Below are positions 44,783 to 53,999 of a DNA stretch of 64,000 nt, piece by piece. Each line of letters opens with the position of its first letter. Within the stretch, counting starts at the first letter, position 1. Origin of the DNA: Halioglobus japonicus (GTDB lineage: Bacteria; Pseudomonadota; Gammaproteobacteria; Pseudomonadales; Halieaceae). The position numbers and the translations under genes are program-made. Below the pieces are notes generated by a model. It had not been told where the DNA came from, did no database searches, and saw nothing but the letters and a program-made list of their open reading frames with translations. The stretch lies in contig NZ_CP019450.1 of the NCBI RefSeq assembly GCF_001983995.1, forward strand, positions 1,922,001 to 1,986,000, written 5' to 3'.

Positions 44783-44804
44783 GTCAACTTGACACGATGT
44801 CAAG
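44783..44804. promoter_or_regulatory. Palindromic operator between TetR and SDR genes
   Basis: Two overlapping perfect palindromes: GTCAA-C-TTGAC (44783-44793) and CTTGACA-CGA-TGTCAAG (44788-44804). A further GTGTCAA lies at 44756-44762 next to the TetR start. TetR proteins usually bind such sites in their own upstream region. Confidence 0.6.
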
Positions 44805-44832
44805 TCATTGTCAGTTTGTCGAGGAGAGCACC

Positions 44833-45462
44833 ATGAAAGTGATTGTTTTTGGCGCAACAGGTAGTGTGGGCCGTCTGGCGGTAGAGAGCTTGCTGGCGGA
44901 TGGGCATGAAGTGACGGCCTTTGCGCGTCGTCCCAATGCGTTAGAAGTCGCGCATCCGCAGTTGTACCGGCTGGCAGGTGATGCACTCGACTTTGAGGAT
45001 GTCTGTAGTGCTGTCGAAGGCCACGATGCTGTGGTCGTCACCCTGGGGGGCGGAGCATCTCGCAAAAGCGTTGTGCGCTCCAAGGGGACCGAGCTTATCG
45101 TGAGGGCGATGCAACATCACGGCGTCGAGCGCTTGATTTGTCAGTCGACACTGGGCGCGGGTGAGAGCTGGAACAACCTGAACTTTTTCTGGAAGAGGGT
45201 GATGTTCGGCGTGTTGCTCCGCAGCGTGTTCCTGGATCACGAACGACAGGAGCAACTGGTCCGCGTAAGCGGACTGGACTGGACCATCGTGCGCCCCGGT
45301 GCATTTACGGATGCCCCGGCCGACGGCAATTTCAAGGTGGATATTCCATCGGAAGAGCGCGGTTTAAGGCTCAAAATTTCCCGCGCCGACATCGCCGGTT
45401 TCCTCGCTGCTTGTGTGCGCGATAATACCTTCGTGCACCGGGCAGTCGGCATCAGCCATTAA
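44833..45462 (+). CDS. NAD(P)-binding SDR-like protein (NmrA/BVR-B type)
   Basis: A 209-residue atypical short-chain dehydrogenase. The nucleotide loop is VFGATGSVGRLAVE at the N-terminus, followed by LAGDALDFEDV and WTIVRPGAFTD, as in flavin-reductase/NmrA-like proteins. The ATG at 44833 follows GAGGAG. Probably the target of the divergent TetR gene. Confidence 0.83.
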   Translation: MKVIVFGATGSVGRLAVESLLADGHEVTAFARRPNALEVAHPQLYRLAGDALDFEDVCSAVEGHDAVVVTLGGGASRKSVVRSKGTELIVRAMQHHGVERLICQSTLGAGESWNNLNFFWKRVMFGVLLRSVFLDHERQEQLVRVSGLDWTIVRPGAFTDAPADGNFKVDIPSEERGLRLKISRADIAGFLAACVRDNTFVHRAVGISH

Positions 45463-45491
45463 TCGCGTCAGTATTTACGGAGCAGACAACA

Positions 45492-46736
45492 ATGTTGAAA
45501 GTCATAGCTACCACCGCACTGGCGGTCATCGCATGGCTGGCCTTTGTCGCTTACTCAGCCTTTAGTGGATTGTGGATGAATCCTGTCGTGGCGGAAGAGG
45601 ATACCCGGGCGTTCTTCGATTACGCCGTAGAGACGATTGGGGACACCAACCGCGGTGCGACGTCGCTAGTGATGATTGAGCGCGGTGCCATCGTGCACGA
45701 ATTTCACGCTGGGCCAGAGGGCGATGTCGATCGCGACACAGTCTTTGCTGCAGCCTCAATGAGTAAATGGCTCGCCGCTTACGCCATGATGGCCCTGGTG
45801 GCCGATGGCCGCGCAGATCTCGACGCCCCGGTCGGGAACTACCTGACTCGCTGGCAGTTGCCTGCCAGTGAATTCGCGAACGAAGCTGTCACTATTCGCC
45901 GCTTGCTCAGTCACACTGCCGGGTTTACCGACGGTCTCGGGTTCGGCGACTATACCGCCGACGAGACCCTGCCAGAACTCGAGGATGAACTGAGCAACCC
46001 GCGCGCGTCCACTGGCGAGCCGGTGCAAATCCGGGTCAACATTGAGCCTGGCACTGAGTGGAATTACTCCGGCGGGAGTTATCTATTGCTCGAGTTATTG
46101 GTGGAAGAGGTCTCCGGTCAGTCATTTGAAGACTTTGTGCAGGCAACCGTGCTGGATCCGCTTGAAATGACCCGCTCGGGCTACCGAGCCATTGATACCT
46201 ACACCAATAGTGCCGGATCCCTGGACACGGATGGCGCCAGACAAGTGGGTTTCCAGTATGCATCGAGCGCCGCCACCGGCATGGTGACGTCCAGTGCAGA
46301 CATGGCGAAATTCGTCCTGGCGCACATTGGTTCCACGGCGGCGAGCGCGCCACTCAGTCCTGAATTCGCAAAATCGATGCGCGCTCCCCTCGGTCGCAGC
46401 TTGGGGTTTGATATCTGGGGGCTGGGAACCATCCTGTATGCACCTACGGGTAATGGTGATTTCATTTTCGGCCACGATGGCGCGAACGACCCGGCGATCA
46501 ACACAGCGGCGAGGTTGAATCCTGAGAGCGGCGACGCATTGGTTATCCTGGTGTCCGGGCAGTCCTCTCTGGCCACAACTCTGGGTTCGGACTGGGTGTT
46601 CTGGCAGTCCGGCTATCCTGACCTTTTTGCGACGGACGCTGTATTCGGGAGTATGATGGTGCCCGCGTTGTCAGGTACTGCTGTGATTCTCGCAGTAGCA
46701 GTGGTGCTCGGTCTGCGGACTAGGCGCAAGGCTTGA
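45492..46736 (+). CDS. Beta-lactamase-fold serine hydrolase, membrane-anchored
   Basis: A 414-residue protein of the class C beta-lactamase/esterase family. It has an N-terminal membrane segment, the catalytic S-x-x-K as ASMSKW, the Y-x-N-like motif as WNYSGGSY, FGHDGANDP at the place of the third motif, and a C-terminal membrane segment (GTAVILAVAVVLGL). The active site should be periplasmic. It is 29 bases after the SDR gene, so both may share the TetR control. Confidence 0.85.
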   Translation: MLKVIATTALAVIAWLAFVAYSAFSGLWMNPVVAEEDTRAFFDYAVETIGDTNRGATSLVMIERGAIVHEFHAGPEGDVDRDTVFAAASMSKWLAAYAMMALVADGRADLDAPVGNYLTRWQLPASEFANEAVTIRRLLSHTAGFTDGLGFGDYTADETLPELEDELSNPRASTGEPVQIRVNIEPGTEWNYSGGSYLLLELLVEEVSGQSFEDFVQATVLDPLEMTRSGYRAIDTYTNSAGSLDTDGARQVGFQYASSAATGMVTSSADMAKFVLAHIGSTAASAPLSPEFAKSMRAPLGRSLGFDIWGLGTILYAPTGNGDFIFGHDGANDPAINTAARLNPESGDALVILVSGQSSLATTLGSDWVFWQSGYPDLFATDAVFGSMMVPALSGTAVILAVAVVLGLRTRRKA

Positions 46737-46795
46737 ACTGTATCCAAAGTGTCGCCGTGTAGTGCAGAAAAAGTTTTAGCAAACGCGCCGCTGTT

Positions 46796-46905
46796 TATAG
46801 ACGCCGATAGGCAGGGTGATCTCCCAGCATGACGTTGAACACGTTCACCATAAAGCCGCTGCTCTGTAATTCTTCGAGGCCGTTGTTGAATTCGTGCGAC
46901 ACCTT
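46796..46905 (-). pseudogene. Relic of a SnoaL/NTF2-like protein C-terminus
   Basis: Reading the minus strand gives SHEFNNGLEELQSSGFMVNV and a following FNVMLGDHPAYRRL-stop. This aligns with the end of the SnoaL-like gene at 50135 (REFDNGLEELVTSGFAVNVL, GHEAYRPL-stop). The rest of the gene is missing. Confidence 0.7.
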
Positions 46906-46972
46906 GCTGGGTATGACCGTGTTTGGTGGCACCATCATGGCAGCCACCGTCGGCATCAAGATCCATTTCTAG
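46906..46972 (+). pseudogene. Relic joining an RND pump end to an outer-membrane protein end
   Basis: The plus frame gives LGMTVFGGTIMAATVGIKIHF-stop. The first part matches FGGAIMAA of the RND relic at 51108. The end matches VGLKIHF-stop of the barrel protein at 51978. A deletion has fused the two, removing almost all of both genes. Confidence 0.65.
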
Positions 46973-46980
46973 GTTTGCAC

Positions 46981-48264
46981 CTACCGGTTGTCCCGAATCG
47001 CGAAGTTGATAGGGATTGGCAACTCGTAGCTGCCGCCCCCAGCGGTAGCGAATTCTTCCAGCGCCACTCTGGAAAGCTGGGGAAAGGGGGCGGCTTTCTC
47101 AACGGCTCTAACGGCCGCCCGGTCGAGCATGGGATAGCCTGATGAGTTTTCTATAAAGGTGTCGAAGAGTGTGCCATCGGCACTGACTGAAGCCACGATG
47201 GATACCTCGCCCTGCAGTTGTCGTTTGAGTGCGCGCCGGGGGTATTCGACATTAGTGAATACTTTCTGCACGGTGAGTGCCATGTAGTCGCTGAGCTCCC
47301 GCTGATATTCGCGGTCGTCCGACACTCTTTCGGCGCTGTCAGCGGAGGTACTCGGTTCCAGCTCTGTCGTAATTGTTTGGTTGGCTGATGTTGCCCGTGT
47401 GACTTCGACAGTTGGCTTGGCCTGGGAAGTGTCGAATTGCGCGGACGTGACTATCACAGGCTCAATTGGCGTGCCGACCGGCGATAGCGCTGGCGCAGGC
47501 ATCGACACAGGGACTGCGCGCTCTGGTTCCGGCTCAGGTATAGAGGCCGCGGGAGGCTCTATGATTAGATCGAACTTAACTCCCGATGTTGTGTCGGTTT
47601 GAACGATGGCCTCTGCTAAGTTGAGTTTCGATTCGTCTGTGTCCTTGCGACTGCTCGACCCAGTTTTCCCCCAGGCGGCAACCGTCTCTACTCTCTCCGC
47701 ACTGGGGAGTAGAGCATCGAAGCGCTCTGCGAGGGCGGCATCCATCTCGTTAGCCAACAGCCGATCACGCAACAGGCTGGAAGCGTTGCTTCCCAGCCAA
47801 CCCTGGACAAAGAAATCGAAGGTCTCGGTCCCCGTCGCGACGAGCAGTGATGTGCCGTTAAGCGCGAATTGCGTATTGCCTTCGTCGTCACGTCGTATAA
47901 CGATGCTGTCACCGCGCAGAAAGGAGCCTTGGACGCGTGCTTTTATCTGCTCAATCACTTCAATGACGGTGCCCGGTGTGCGCTGCTCAGAGCCCATTTC
48001 AGCCTGAAGCAACAGCGTTCCAAAGTAGCCTCGGGTAGAGATTCGACGTGTTTCGATCCTGTATTCCATGGCCATGGCGCTGTCTGAATCCGCACTCGGA
48101 GTTACCCCTCTAGAGCTGAATAGTCCCGCCAGGTAAATATCCCGCGCAGTGTCGGTATAGACAGACAGGCCGCTGAGGACCAGTGAATCCTGGGCTCTGG
48201 AAGCCGATGTCAGGAGCAAGAGTAAACAAAATACAAGTAGGCCGAATGCTCGCATGCGACGCAT
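46981..48264 (-). CDS. TonB C-terminal domain protein with chalcone-isomerase-like N-terminal domain
   Basis: A 427-residue secreted or periplasmic protein. A signal peptide (MRRMRAFGLLVFCLLLLLTS) is followed by a domain (SVYTDTARDIYLAGLF, MEYRIETRRISTRGYFGTLL) resembling the bacterial chalcone-isomerase-like family. A proline-rich linker (IIEPPAASIPEPEPER) leads to a TonB C-terminal domain (VEYPRRALKRQLQGEVSIVA, SSGYPMLDRAAVRAVEKAAPF). Classic TonB has an inner-membrane anchor and interacts with ExbBD, whereas here the N-terminus is a signal peptide. It stands between relics of the duplicated block. Confidence 0.75.
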   Translation of the reverse strand: MRRMRAFGLLVFCLLLLLTSASRAQDSLVLSGLSVYTDTARDIYLAGLFSSRGVTPSADSDSAMAMEYRIETRRISTRGYFGTLLLQAEMGSEQRTPGTVIEVIEQIKARVQGSFLRGDSIVIRRDDEGNTQFALNGTSLLVATGTETFDFFVQGWLGSNASSLLRDRLLANEMDAALAERFDALLPSAERVETVAAWGKTGSSSRKDTDESKLNLAEAIVQTDTTSGVKFDLIIEPPAASIPEPEPERAVPVSMPAPALSPVGTPIEPVIVTSAQFDTSQAKPTVEVTRATSANQTITTELEPSTSADSAERVSDDREYQRELSDYMALTVQKVFTNVEYPRRALKRQLQGEVSIVASVSADGTLFDTFIENSSGYPMLDRAAVRAVEKAAPFPQLSRVALEEFATAGGGSYELPIPINFAIRDNR

Positions 48265-48452
48265 GGGGTTTACCTCATGATGGAGATAGAAAATTTGCTC
48301 TATTCAGTAATCTGATAAGATCATGAGATTTGTTGGTTACAATTACGTGAAGTTTTAGTAGCCATTTTTTTTGAGAGAGCGTCGGTCGGATCACATCCTC
48401 GGCTTATGGCCATCAATGGCGGGATGCTCACAGATGACCTTAAGAAAGTACT

Positions 48453-48965
48453 GTGATTACATCCTCTGAATTTATGCGGTCGTCGCTGTAAGACCCGCTC
48501 CAACAATTGCGGGCACGCTTGGCGGAGAGCGACTATCTGCTATTAAAACGTGCCGGAGCATTGCATCGGCTTGTTGGCAGATATCCTCAAGGTCTGAAAA
48601 CCCCATTGCAGTTGAGACGCGGCCCGTGCACTGCGACTGATTGGTGAGCCAATTTCTAAAAGACGGTTACCTGAGATGAGATCTACCCGGCGGTCTCGAT
48701 ACTCAAATATTTTCAGCGTTTTTTTACCAACACTGGATGCTCGACATCATGTTACGGGTGGCAGGCCCCGAGTTATTTGTCTATCCGGTGAAGATGGCCC
48801 GCATCGCCACGCCGTGCACCCGCGCCTCGGCTTCAGGGTGCCGGGAATCATTTGGGAGTCCATTTACAAGCATTGGCACGGTGACGACGGCAAGCATCAC
48901 GGCCGATACTGCCCCGATAGCTTTGGCCAAGCGATATTTGCCGTGATCGCCAATGGCTGCATCAG
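48453..48965 (+). pseudogene. Relic of a PhyH-type dioxygenase
   Basis: From GTG 48453 the DNA aligns with the intact PhyH gene at 52228 through its start, the ADIL region (about 48560) and the segment LDIMLRVAGPELFVYPVKMA (about 48737). It then jumps to the last 40 codons (FRVPGIIWESIYKHW at 48829). The middle, with the iron-binding H-x-D, is deleted and the frame is broken. It cannot encode an active enzyme. Confidence 0.75.
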
Positions 48966-49290
48966 TGGCACTCAATAGTTCCATCTACCCGGTTAATGAT
49001 CGCGTCGCGACCATTACGTTCAATCGCCCTGAGAGATTCAACGCCATCACCTTAGAGCTGGCTCGTGAACTGCCGCGCGCGATATATGTGGCAGCAGCTG
49101 ATGCCGATGTCCCTCTCATTGTTATGCAGGGGTCGGCGAGGGATGCTGCGGCGGTTACCATGTGCAGGAGCGCGCAGATACACATGAGGAGCACCCTTGA
49201 GGACAGGATGAAATGCGCCCGCACTAGAAGGCTGATTTTCAGGCCATGTGGGAGTGCCCTCAGCAGATGGTGAAACACCCGGCGCGGTTT
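48966..49290 (+). pseudogene. Relic of a crotonase (enoyl-CoA hydratase) 5' part
   Basis: The frame at 48953 reads YPVNDRVATITFNRPERFNAITLELARELPRAI and aligns with the intact crotonase gene at 53108 (VSDRVSIITFNRPERLNAITFELARELPRVI). After about 80 codons frame and homology are lost near 49280. It follows the PhyH relic exactly as in the intact pair. Confidence 0.78.
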
Positions 49291-49303
49291 TAAAGGTAGG
49301 GGC

Positions 49304-50101
49304 TCAGCGAGCCTCCAACACCTCCACTGCATCCCCCACGGCAATCTCCCCGCCCGACGCATAGACCAGATTCTGCCCAAAATAGACCTGCCGATCAGCA
49401 CCGCGACGATAACTGGCAAGCGCGCGCAGTATCTCCGGGTGTTTTTCACCCGTCATTTGATCCAGTGACGGCACTGCGCAGCGCGAGCAGGGTTTGGCGA
49501 GATCGAACTCAACGGATCCTATGCGAATGCGCCGCCACTCGTCTTCGGCGTGTGCTTCACAGCCCGCTACGACCAGATTGGGGCGAAATCGATCCAGCGT
49601 TACGGGCTGGGTCAGGCGGCTGTTCAATGTCTCCAGTGACGCAGCAGACACCAGGAGCAGCGGAAAGCCATCGGCAAAGCTGACCGTTTCACCACGGTGG
49701 GCGTACTCGGTATCGACGCGGCGCTGACATTCCTCGCCCATATAAACCAGCCTCAGGCTGCGACCAAATTGCTCGCTAAGCCATTGCGCAGCTTCATCAC
49801 CTGCGTCACATGCCGTTACCTCGTCACTCCAGATGCTGACGCGGGCAGTGTGACCGGGTGCAGGTGCAGGCACGGCCAATGAATGCCCGTCGATACTGAG
49901 CTTGATGCCTGAATCATGCGGTACTGCACTGAGGCGTGCTATGGAGGGTTCATCGCGCTGAGAAATAAAGCGTCCCTGGCCATCGGTCAGCATCCAGCGA
50001 CGGTCACCGCGGGGACCGAACCGATCGAGAGACATGTGATCGCGCGCTAAACCGCGGCCGGATTTCAGTGGGTAGATATGCAGGGACTGGATACGATACA
50101 T
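49304..50101 (-). CDS. MOSC-domain protein
   Basis: A 265-residue protein with the MOSC N-terminal barrel (IYPLKSGRGLARDHMSLDRFGPRGDRRWML) and the MOSC domain with conserved cysteine region (RFRPNLVVAGCEAHAEDEW, CSRCAVPSLDQMTGEKHPE). The family (YcbX/mARC-like) carries molybdenum cofactor and reduces N-hydroxylated compounds. No ferredoxin domain follows, so electrons must come from a separate protein. Confidence 0.88.
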   Translation of the reverse strand: MYRIQSLHIYPLKSGRGLARDHMSLDRFGPRGDRRWMLTDGQGRFISQRDEPSIARLSAVPHDSGIKLSIDGHSLAVPAPAPGHTARVSIWSDEVTACDAGDEAAQWLSEQFGRSLRLVYMGEECQRRVDTEYAHRGETVSFADGFPLLLVSAASLETLNSRLTQPVTLDRFRPNLVVAGCEAHAEDEWRRIRIGSVEFDLAKPCSRCAVPSLDQMTGEKHPEILRALASYRRGADRQVYFGQNLVYASGGEIAVGDAVEVLEAR

Positions 50102-50134
50102 GGTGGTGCTCAGTGCGGTCTGTTGTGGGTGCGT

Positions 50135-50652
50135 TTACAGAGGGCGGTAGGCCTCGTGTCCGGGTTTGAGGATATTGAGGACATTCACGGCGAATCCGCT
50201 TGTCACGAGTTCTTCCAACCCATTGTCGAATTCCCTGGCCCCATCGGCAATGTAACGCCTTTTGATGATGCGCCATTCGTCGTCGCGTTTTTCCAATTCA
50301 TCCAGATAGCGGCCGCCGATCAGGCGGCAGGCCAGGCGACCATCTTGCTCGAGGTTTGAGGCCGATGCCAGTCCATAGCACACGGCGTGGGCGCGTTGCC
50401 CGTCAATGCTGACCATGCCCCCGCTACAGGCGTGCCAGCGGTGGATGGAGTCCTGCTCAATCTGCATGACCAGTGGCACCCAGTCCTCGGCACCGCCGTC
50501 GTAGATGCCTCTGCATCGGGCCAGTAGCAGGAGGCCTGCCATTCGGTGTCCAGCCTGTCCAGGATGCGGCAGTAGCGCCGGATAGCGTCTTCGCAAGCTC
50601 TTTTGTCCAGGAGTTGCTGCATTTGCGATTCAAGTTCCGGGGTCATGGTCAT
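50135..50652 (-). pseudogene. SnoaL/NTF2-like protein with frameshift
   Basis: The N-terminal part (MTMTPELESQMQQLLDKRAC to CYWPDA) is read from 50652. The C-terminal part (GIYDGGAEDWVPLVMQIEQD to GHEAYRPL) is in another frame. They join near 50510 by a one- or two-base change. The fold is that of small alpha-beta proteins found with hydroxylases and dehydratases. Either a recent inactivation or an assembly error. Confidence 0.65.
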
Positions 50653-50804
50653 TGCTCTTTAGGGTTGTAATCTGACTCGTGGTGGCAGCGCGGTCTCAGA
50701 CTGGCCGTTTGTCTGAATGGCCATTGTGAGTCGTTTCTTATGCTGTTGTCACCACCGGGCTAGTTACCGATTGCCGTCTATACTTTTCTATACCGACTGC
50801 CAAT

Positions 50805-51229
50805 ATCGTTGCGGTGGTAACCTTGGTGATCAGCCAGGAGCTTTTAAGTATGTCCCGGCAAACTGGCATGGTGCTTCTGGTCGGGGTCGCCTCGAAAACC
50901 GTCATTATGATTGTGGAGTTTGGCAAACAGTTGCGCGAGGCAGAGCAGATGGATCTACTGGAAGCGACGGTAGAAGCTATAAAGCTGCACTTCAGGCCGG
51001 TGATGATGACGGGGTTGTCTTTCGTTGTGGGTGCGTACCCACTGACGGATTGCATCCGGGGCAGGCGCTGCCAGTCGCATCTCGCTGGGGCTTGTCGTAT
51101 TTGGTGGCGCCATCATGGCTGCTATTGGTGGCACGACTCTCGTGCCGGTATTTTTCAAATTGTTCCAGGGCCTGCGCGAAGTGATTAATTGCGGGTCAAT
51201 AACACCCCTGAGTAATTGGGAGAATTGAG
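50805..51229 (+). pseudogene. C-terminal relic of an RND efflux pump
   Basis: The frame at 50814 gives TGMVLLVGVASKTVIMIVEF and LHFRPVMMTGLSFVVGAYPL, the last membrane segments of HAE-type RND transporters. After a frame change near 51035-51050, ASGAGAASRISLGLVVFGGA and TTLVPVFFKLFQGL complete the family end. The first about 900 residues are absent. Confidence 0.75.
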
Positions 51230-51231
51230 AT

Positions 51232-51996
51232 ATGCAAGAATTTCGCAAGCAAATGGCTCTAGTGGTCGGATTGGGATGTCTGTCAGATTTGGCTGCAGCA
51301 AGCGAGAATTGGGAGTTTATGGTCGAGCCCTACATGCTCGCTACGAGTATTGGCGGTGATGCCGCCATTGGGCGGTTCGGTGAGGTCGATGTGGATGTCG
51401 ATTTCGATACCATTCTCGACAATCTCGATGCGGCCCTGCTGGTTCATGCGGAAGCGGTACACAACAGCGGCTGGGGTATCTGGTTTGACTACGGGCTGAT
51501 GGATCTTAAGGGCGATACCCGGACCGTCAGAGACGGGCGCCTGGACGTCCGGGTGAAACAAGCTGTGACTGAGCTGGCCGCGATTTACCGCATTCCGCTC
51601 GACCCCAATGGTGAGACCTGGGATATCATTTTTGGCGCCCGGCACTGGGAGAATGAGCTGCGGTTGAAGGTCGCTCCACCGGCGGGGCCCGTGGATCAAT
51701 TCACACTGCGCACGGAACCAGGTTGGACCGACGCCTTTGTGGGCGGGCGTTATCGCACACCGTTGAACGAAGATTGGTCGTTTTATGTCTATGGGGATAT
51801 CGGCGCTGGCGAGGCGGATTTTACCGGTGCGGCGCGTCTGGGTGTGGAGTATGCATTTAACAATACCTGGGAGATCGATCTGGCCTACAAGGGTCTCTGG
51901 GTCGATTATGAAGAAGGGCGCCAGCGTCAGGCAGGCCATTTTATTTACGATACCCTGACCCACGGGCCGATCGTAGGGCTCAAGATTCATTTCTAG
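51232..51996 (+). CDS. Outer-membrane beta-barrel protein
   Basis: A 254-residue protein with signal peptide (MALVVGLGCLSDLAAAS), then alternating strands with aromatic ends and a terminal phenylalanine (VGLKIHF), as in small porin-like barrels. It matches the general form of outer-membrane proteins that give the LD+W-type strand repeats. Function unknown. It starts two bases after the RND relic and may have been co-transcribed with it. Confidence 0.75.
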   Translation: MQEFRKQMALVVGLGCLSDLAAASENWEFMVEPYMLATSIGGDAAIGRFGEVDVDVDFDTILDNLDAALLVHAEAVHNSGWGIWFDYGLMDLKGDTRTVRDGRLDVRVKQAVTELAAIYRIPLDPNGETWDIIFGARHWENELRLKVAPPAGPVDQFTLRTEPGWTDAFVGGRYRTPLNEDWSFYVYGDIGAGEADFTGAARLGVEYAFNNTWEIDLAYKGLWVDYEEGRQRQAGHFIYDTLTHGPIVGLKIHF

Positions 51997-52227
51997 TCCA
52001 TTCAGTTCGTCGATGGTGACCGCCTGCAGACGCAGTTGAACGTCGTCGGTTGCGCCTTTGTAACGGCAGGATGCGGCTAGGGCACAACCGGTCATGGCCA
52101 CTTCGCGGTACAATCCCTCGCCATTAGTTGGCGCGGGTTTAATCTTTTCTGCATACAGATTCGCGTCACGCTCCGACCCGGCGCCTGACAGTGATAGGAT
52201 GCCGGTGTACGAAACCAAGGAAAAACT

Positions 52228-53115
52228 GTGACAACGGCATCAGATTTTACCCAGTCCTCTCTGGGAGACCCTCTCGAAGTATTGCAGAAACGCATGGCCG
52301 ACGAGGGCTACCTGTTTCTGAAGCAGGCAGTGGCTGCCAAGCATTGCAACAGGCTACTGGCCGATATCCTGGCGGTAGCAGCGCCGTACGTGGAAGGTGA
52401 GGCGGGTAGACAGGCGCCGCGCCTAGTGGGAGAGCCCTTTTATGAAACGGATGCTATCTGGGACCAGATTTATCCCCGCATCCAGAAGCTGGAATCCTTC
52501 CACCGCTTTTTTCACCAGCGCTGGATGAACGATATCATGGCGCGGGTCGTCGGCCCCGAGGTGTTTGTCTACCCAGTGAAAATGGCGCGCATGGCGACAC
52601 CGCGCATGCGTGGCTACGAGACACCTCCGCATCAGGATGCCTACTCCCATCACGCGCCGCCGACCATGGCAGGCGTCTGGGTGGCGCTGCACGACATCGA
52701 TTCCACCATGGGGCGGGTCAAGGTGTTGCCGGGGTCCCACAAGCATGGGGTCCGTGAAGTATTTGAGGCTCAGGGCGTGGGCGGTGTGCAGTGCGAAATT
52801 TTTGCAGACGAGACTCATTGGCATGTCTCTGATTTCCAGCAGGGCGATGTCCTGATATTCAATTCCTGTACGGTGCACCGGGCAGAACCCAATACCAATG
52901 AAGACGCTGTACGCATTAGCGTAGACACACGTTTTTGTGATTACGGCGCGCCGGTATTTGCCACGAACCTGCATCCGCATCACGGCTTCCGGGTCCCGGA
53001 GATAAACTGGGAGTCCATTTACGAGCATTGGCAGGACGACGCGGACAAGTACTACTGGCGCGACTATCCGAACAGTTTCGGGCACGAAATCTTTGAGGAG
53101 ATCGCCAATGCCTGA
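52228..53115 (+). CDS. Phytanoyl-CoA dioxygenase (PhyH) family protein
   Basis: A non-haem iron, 2-oxoglutarate-dependent oxygenase of 295 residues. The first iron ligands are in THPH-like HQDAYSHHAP (H-x-D) and the distal histidine is in NSCTVHRAEPN; an arginine for 2-oxoglutarate follows (VRISVDTR). GTG at 52228 follows AAGGA. It overlaps the crotonase gene by eight bases. Substrate unknown; a hydroxylated acyl or isoprenoid CoA is possible from the neighbour. Confidence 0.85.
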   Translation: MTTASDFTQSSLGDPLEVLQKRMADEGYLFLKQAVAAKHCNRLLADILAVAAPYVEGEAGRQAPRLVGEPFYETDAIWDQIYPRIQKLESFHRFFHQRWMNDIMARVVGPEVFVYPVKMARMATPRMRGYETPPHQDAYSHHAPPTMAGVWVALHDIDSTMGRVKVLPGSHKHGVREVFEAQGVGGVQCEIFADETHWHVSDFQQGDVLIFNSCTVHRAEPNTNEDAVRISVDTRFCDYGAPVFATNLHPHHGFRVPEINWESIYEHWQDDADKYYWRDYPNSFGHEIFEEIANA

Positions 53116-53999
53116 ACCCCCGCAGTTTCAGTGCTTTCTCTACGACGTCAGTGATCGTGTTTCCATTATTACCTTTAATCGCCCCGAGCGGTTGAACGCG
53201 ATTACCTTCGAGCTTGCCAGGGAGTTGCCCCGCGTTATCGATACCGCCGAGGCAGACCCCAGCGTTCATGTCATTGTATTGCAGGGCGCAGGAAAGGGTT
53301 TCTGCGGGGGCTATGACTTGCAGGAGTACGCCGAGGCGCATGCCGAACATCCCTGTGGCCAGGATGAAATGCCCTGGGACCAGACGGCCGATTTCCAGGC
53401 CATGTGGGAGTGCACCCAGCACGTCATGAGTATCTGGCGCTGTAACAAGCCGGTTATCGGCAAGATTCACGGTGCAGCGGCAGCGGGTGGTAGCGATATC
53501 GCATTGTGCTGTGACCCGTTGGTTATGGCCGACGACGCCCGTATCGGTTATCCGCCGAGCCGCGTGGGGTATTCCAACCACCATGATGTGGGTTTATCGG
53601 CTGGTTATCGAACAGGCCAAGCGCATGCTGTTCACAGGTGACCCGGTGACCGGAAAGGACGCTGAAGCTATGGGCCTGGTCCATCAGGCGGTGCCAGCGG
53701 ATCAATTGGATGCCGCGGTACAGGCGCTTTGCGATCGGATTAAAGGCGTGCCGCGCAATCAGCTGATGATGAGCAAAATGGTGGTTAATCAAGCGTACGA
53801 GAGCATGGGCATGACCAACCCCCAGCGCTTTGCGACCTTGTTTGATGGCTTTGCCCGTCACTCGCCGGAAGGCAAATGGTTTGAAGAGCGGGCCCGCGAG
53901 GTCGGCTATAAGCAAGCCGTGGCGGAGCGTGATTCCGGCGACCCCCTCGCCGAGGGACGCAGCAAGTACTTCAGTCAGTTCGATATCCGGTGGGCCTGA
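53108..53999 (+). CDS. Enoyl-CoA hydratase/isomerase (crotonase) family, frameshifted
   Basis: The first frame has the family core (IITFNRPERLNAITFELARE, GAGKGFCGGYDLQEYAE, oxyanion region GKIHGAAAAGGSDIALCCD). At about 53563-53570 (CGCGTGGGG) the frame shifts. The second frame continues WGIPTTMMWVYRLVIEQAKR to the end KYFSQFDIRWA. Joined length is about 297 residues, normal for the family. The break may be a real mutation or an error at a G run. It overlaps rlmA by TGATG. Confidence 0.78.

Noticed and set aside
51283..52218. Minus-strand 311-aa ORF
   Set aside because: Most of it is opposite the outer-membrane barrel gene. The first 70 codons (52000-52218) look slightly gene-like but match nothing I know.
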